A stretch of 8,510 bases of DNA from Acidimicrobiia bacterium (GTDB lineage Bacteria > Actinomycetota > Acidimicrobiia > Spongiisociales > ZC4RG35): contig JAOUGY010000158.1 of the NCBI GenBank assembly GCA_029865445.1, positions 1-8,510 on the forward strand, given 5' to 3'. A program made the position numbers and the translations under genes. Positions 6,793 through 8,510 of this stretch are shown here, one piece after another. Every line of letters starts with the position of its first letter. Position 1 is the stretch's first letter. The notes under the pieces are model-generated. The model did not search any database. It was not told where the DNA came from and worked only from the letters and a program-made list of their open reading frames with translations.

Positions 6793-7017
6793 ATGGCAGA
6801 CGTGACCGTGGATGCGCGCGGGCTGCAATGCCCGATGCCCGTCATCAAGACCGCCCAGGCGATGGCCGGATTGTCGGCCGGGCAGACGGTGGAACTCCTG
6901 GCCACCGACCGCGGGACTCTCTCGGACATTCCGGCGTGGACAAAGGACATGGGACACGCCCTGGTCGGGCAGAGCGAAGGGGACGGAGAGTTCCGATTCC
7001 TCATCGAGAAACGATGA
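6793..7017 (+). CDS. tusA: TusA family sulfur carrier
   Basis: This 74-aa protein has the usual TusA length and fold order. TusA carries sulfur as a cysteine persulfide in the cytoplasm; depending on context it feeds tRNA thiolation, molybdenum-cofactor enzyme maturation or dissimilatory sulfur oxidation. The signature is at the N-terminus: DARGLQCPMPVIK (7-19), with the reactive Cys13 in CPxP. The remainder (VELLATD, then FLIEKR at the end) fits the second beta-alpha-beta half. Cys13 is the only cysteine, as in classic TusA. Placement directly after a DsrE2-like gene and opposite a persulfide dioxygenase/rhodanese matches the rhd-tusA-dsrE type of cluster known from sulfur oxidisers, so a role in sulfane-sulfur metabolism is more likely than tRNA modification. 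ATG chosen from the strong ribosome binding site. Confidence 0.95.
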   Translation: MADVTVDARGLQCPMPVIKTAQAMAGLSAGQTVELLATDRGTLSDIPAWTKDMGHALVGQSEGDGEFRFLIEKR

Positions 7018-7042
7018 GGCTCGGCTCGCCGGACCGTTTCGC

Positions 7043-7080
7043 CTACCGTTGCTCCCACCGACGAGGTGTGGAGTTGGTAG
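7043..7080 (+). promoter_or_regulatory. Possible mRNA hairpin covering the weak ribosome binding site of the Fe-S/NrfD gene
   Basis: In the 67-nt gap after tusA, three short segments pair in order: CTACC (7043-7047) with GGTAG (7076-7080), CTCC (7052-7055) with GGAG (7070-7073), and CACC (7056-7059) with GGTG (7065-7068), closing a GACGA loop. This gives 13 base pairs with one bulge and one internal loop. GGAG at 7070-7073 is the only Shine-Dalgarno candidate for the ATG at 7085. No T-run follows, so it does not look like a terminator. Folding was judged by eye. Confidence 0.35.
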
Positions 7081-7084
7081 CCCA

Positions 7085-8510
7085 ATGACGCAATACGGAT
7101 TCGTCATCGACCAGGACAACTGCATCGGATGTCACGCCTGCACGGTGGCCTGCAAGACCGAACATGGCGTGCCGCTTGGCGTGAACCGGACCTGGGTCAA
7201 ATACATCGAGAAGGGCGTCTGGCCCGACACGAAGAGGTATTTCAATGTCCAGCGGTGCAACCATTGTGTCGACGCGCCCTGTGTCTCCATATGCCCGACA
7301 CGGGCGCTGTACACCAGGGCCGACGGCATCGTGGACTTCGACACCGATCGGTGCATCGGATGCAAGTCGTGCATGCAGGCATGTCCCTACGACGCCCTCT
7401 ACATCGACCCCGACGAACACACGGCTCAGAAGTGCAACTACTGCGTTCACCGCGTAGAAGTCGGACTGGAGCCGGCATGCGTGGTGGTGTGCCCCGAGCA
7501 GGCGATCATCTCCGGCGACCTCTCCGACCCGACCTCGAAGATCGCTCGGATCGTCGCCACCGAACAGACCTTCGTGCGGGCGCCGGAGCAGGGCACCCGA
7601 CCCAAGCTCTGGTACAAGGGTGTCGAACAGGCCAACCTCGATCCGATCATGGCGGAGGTCCGGGCCGGTTCCATGATCTGGCGCGACGACCCCGATCCCG
7701 CACCCGCCTGGTTGAACGTCGACCTCACGCCCAAAGACGCGGTCGGGCCATCCGGGCCGACCCACGTCACCGCCGATCGGGGAGCACCCCGCGTCGTCTA
7801 CAACACCGACCACCCGATGCCTTGGGGGTGGCGGGTCTCGAGCTACTTCCTCACAAAGGGCATCGCAGCCGGACTCGTGCTCGCCGTTGCCGTGTTCCTA
7901 CTGGCGGGCGGCGAACTCGAAGGTGGACTGCTCAGATGGGGCGTGCCGCTCGTCGCCGGCCTGTTCCTGGCTCTGACCGGCGTGCTGCTGGTATGGGATC
8001 TCAAGCGCCCCGACCGGTTCCTCTATCTGCTCACCAAGGGCAATCCGGGTTCGTGGCTCGTCCGCGGTGCCTGGATACTCGGCGCCAATGCCCTCGTCTT
8101 GGCCATCTGGTTCTTGCTCGGATTGACCGAGGTCGACTTGAGTCCGGTGGCTTGGGTCGCGGCGATGCTCGCCGTGGCAACCGCCGGATACACGGCGTTT
8201 CTGTTCGGCCAGGCCGAAGCCAGGGACCTGTGGCAGAGTCCCATGCTCTTCTGGCACATGCTGGCGGGTGCATTCGCGGCGGGCGGCGGGGCGATGGTCG
8301 TGATCGCCGCACTCTCCGGCGCCGAGCAGTCTCTGGTGCGGGCCGGGGCGTGGACGATGACCGGGGGAGCGGTGGCGCTGGGCCTCATCGCCCTGGTTGA
8401 GATCGGGTCGAGGCATCCGACCCGCAACATCGAGATGGCCATGCACCACATGACGAAGGGAGCCTTCTCGCGTCAGTGGTGGCTCGGGGGACAGCTTGTG
8501 GGGGTGATCG
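7085..8510 (+). CDS. Four-cluster [4Fe-4S] subunit fused to NrfD/PsrC-type membrane subunit (3' partial)
   Basis: One frame of 475 codons runs off the right edge. Residues 1-140 are a DmsB/PsrB-like electron-transfer subunit with 16 cysteines in four groups: 13/16/19/23, 58/61/66/70, 90/93/96/100 and 117/120/132/136, enough for four [4Fe-4S] clusters. A linker of about 100 residues (142-240) leads to an NrfD domain opening with HPMPWGWRVSSYFLTKGIAAG-like sequence near 243-263 and six visible hydrophobic segments; one to three more should follow. In this family NrfD exchanges electrons with quinone and the Fe-S subunit wires it to a molybdopterin catalytic subunit, not seen here. There is no Tat or Sec signal. 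Arg/Lys-rich loops (after TM2 and TM6) alternate with acidic ones, placing the N-terminus inside. ATG chosen from the family-like start MTQYGFVIDQDNC; the ribosome binding site is poor. Candidates are SoeBC-like sulfite dehydrogenase or sulfur/polysulfide reductase subunits. Confidence 0.92.
   Translation, partial: MTQYGFVIDQDNCIGCHACTVACKTEHGVPLGVNRTWVKYIEKGVWPDTKRYFNVQRCNHCVDAPCVSICPTRALYTRADGIVDFDTDRCIGCKSCMQACPYDALYIDPDEHTAQKCNYCVHRVEVGLEPACVVVCPEQAIISGDLSDPTSKIARIVATEQTFVRAPEQGTRPKLWYKGVEQANLDPIMAEVRAGSMIWRDDPDPAPAWLNVDLTPKDAVGPSGPTHVTADRGAPRVVYNTDHPMPWGWRVSSYFLTKGIAAGLVLAVAVFLLAGGELEGGLLRWGVPLVAGLFLALTGVLLVWDLKRPDRFLYLLTKGNPGSWLVRGAWILGANALVLAIWFLLGLTEVDLSPVAWVAAMLAVATAGYTAFLFGQAEARDLWQSPMLFWHMLAGAFAAGGGAMVVIAALSGAEQSLVRAGAWTMTGGAVALGLIALVEIGSRHPTRNIEMAMHHMTKGAFSRQWWLGGQLVGVI

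Noticed and set aside
7129..8400. A 423-codon plus-strand frame inside the Fe-S/NrfD gene.
   Set aside because: It is out of frame with the 16-cysteine Fe-S motifs and membrane segments. Its product is Arg-rich with no domain; the frame from 7085 explains the region.

Overview
The window is GC-rich (about two-thirds G+C by eye), densely coded, and has G/C-ending codons and GTG starts. The actinobacterial-style ABC exporter pair and the acyl-CoA dehydrogenase suggest an Actinomycetota member, possibly an acidimicrobiia-like lineage. That placement is inference; there is no rRNA or other taxonomic marker here. No tRNA, rRNA, CRISPR array, insertion sequence or phage gene was seen.

Layout: (1) Positions 2-3276 hold two overlapping ABC exporter half-transporter genes, the first cut by the window edge. 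Their complementary sequence deviations indicate an obligate heterodimer with one consensus and one degenerate ATP site. (2) Positions 3319-4944 encode a long acyl-CoA dehydrogenase behind a 42-bp gap that holds a possible promoter and an inverted repeat. (3) Positions 4958-6085, minus strand and convergent with the dehydrogenase, encode a rhodanese plus metallo-beta-lactamase (persulfide dioxygenase-like) fusion. (4) Positions 6086-6265 form a 180-bp divergent regulatory region with promoter-like elements and a striking pair of overlapping dyads. (5) Positions 6266-7017 encode a DsrE2-like protein and TusA. (6) From 7085 to the window end runs a single open frame joining a four-cluster [4Fe-4S] subunit to an NrfD/PsrC-type quinone-interacting membrane subunit; it is truncated at the right edge.

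The right half reads as a sulfane-sulfur module. TusA and DsrE2 would carry protein-bound persulfide sulfur in the cytoplasm, the dioxygenase/rhodanese would oxidise or transfer it, and the Fe-S/NrfD fusion would link a molybdopterin-type catalytic subunit (expected just outside the window) to the quinone pool. The fusion has no signal peptide, and its loop charges place the Fe-S domain in the cytoplasm. This favours a cytoplasm-facing enzyme, such as a SoeABC-like sulfite dehydrogenase, over a periplasmic polysulfide reductase. The functional model is inference; the domain assignments are well supported.
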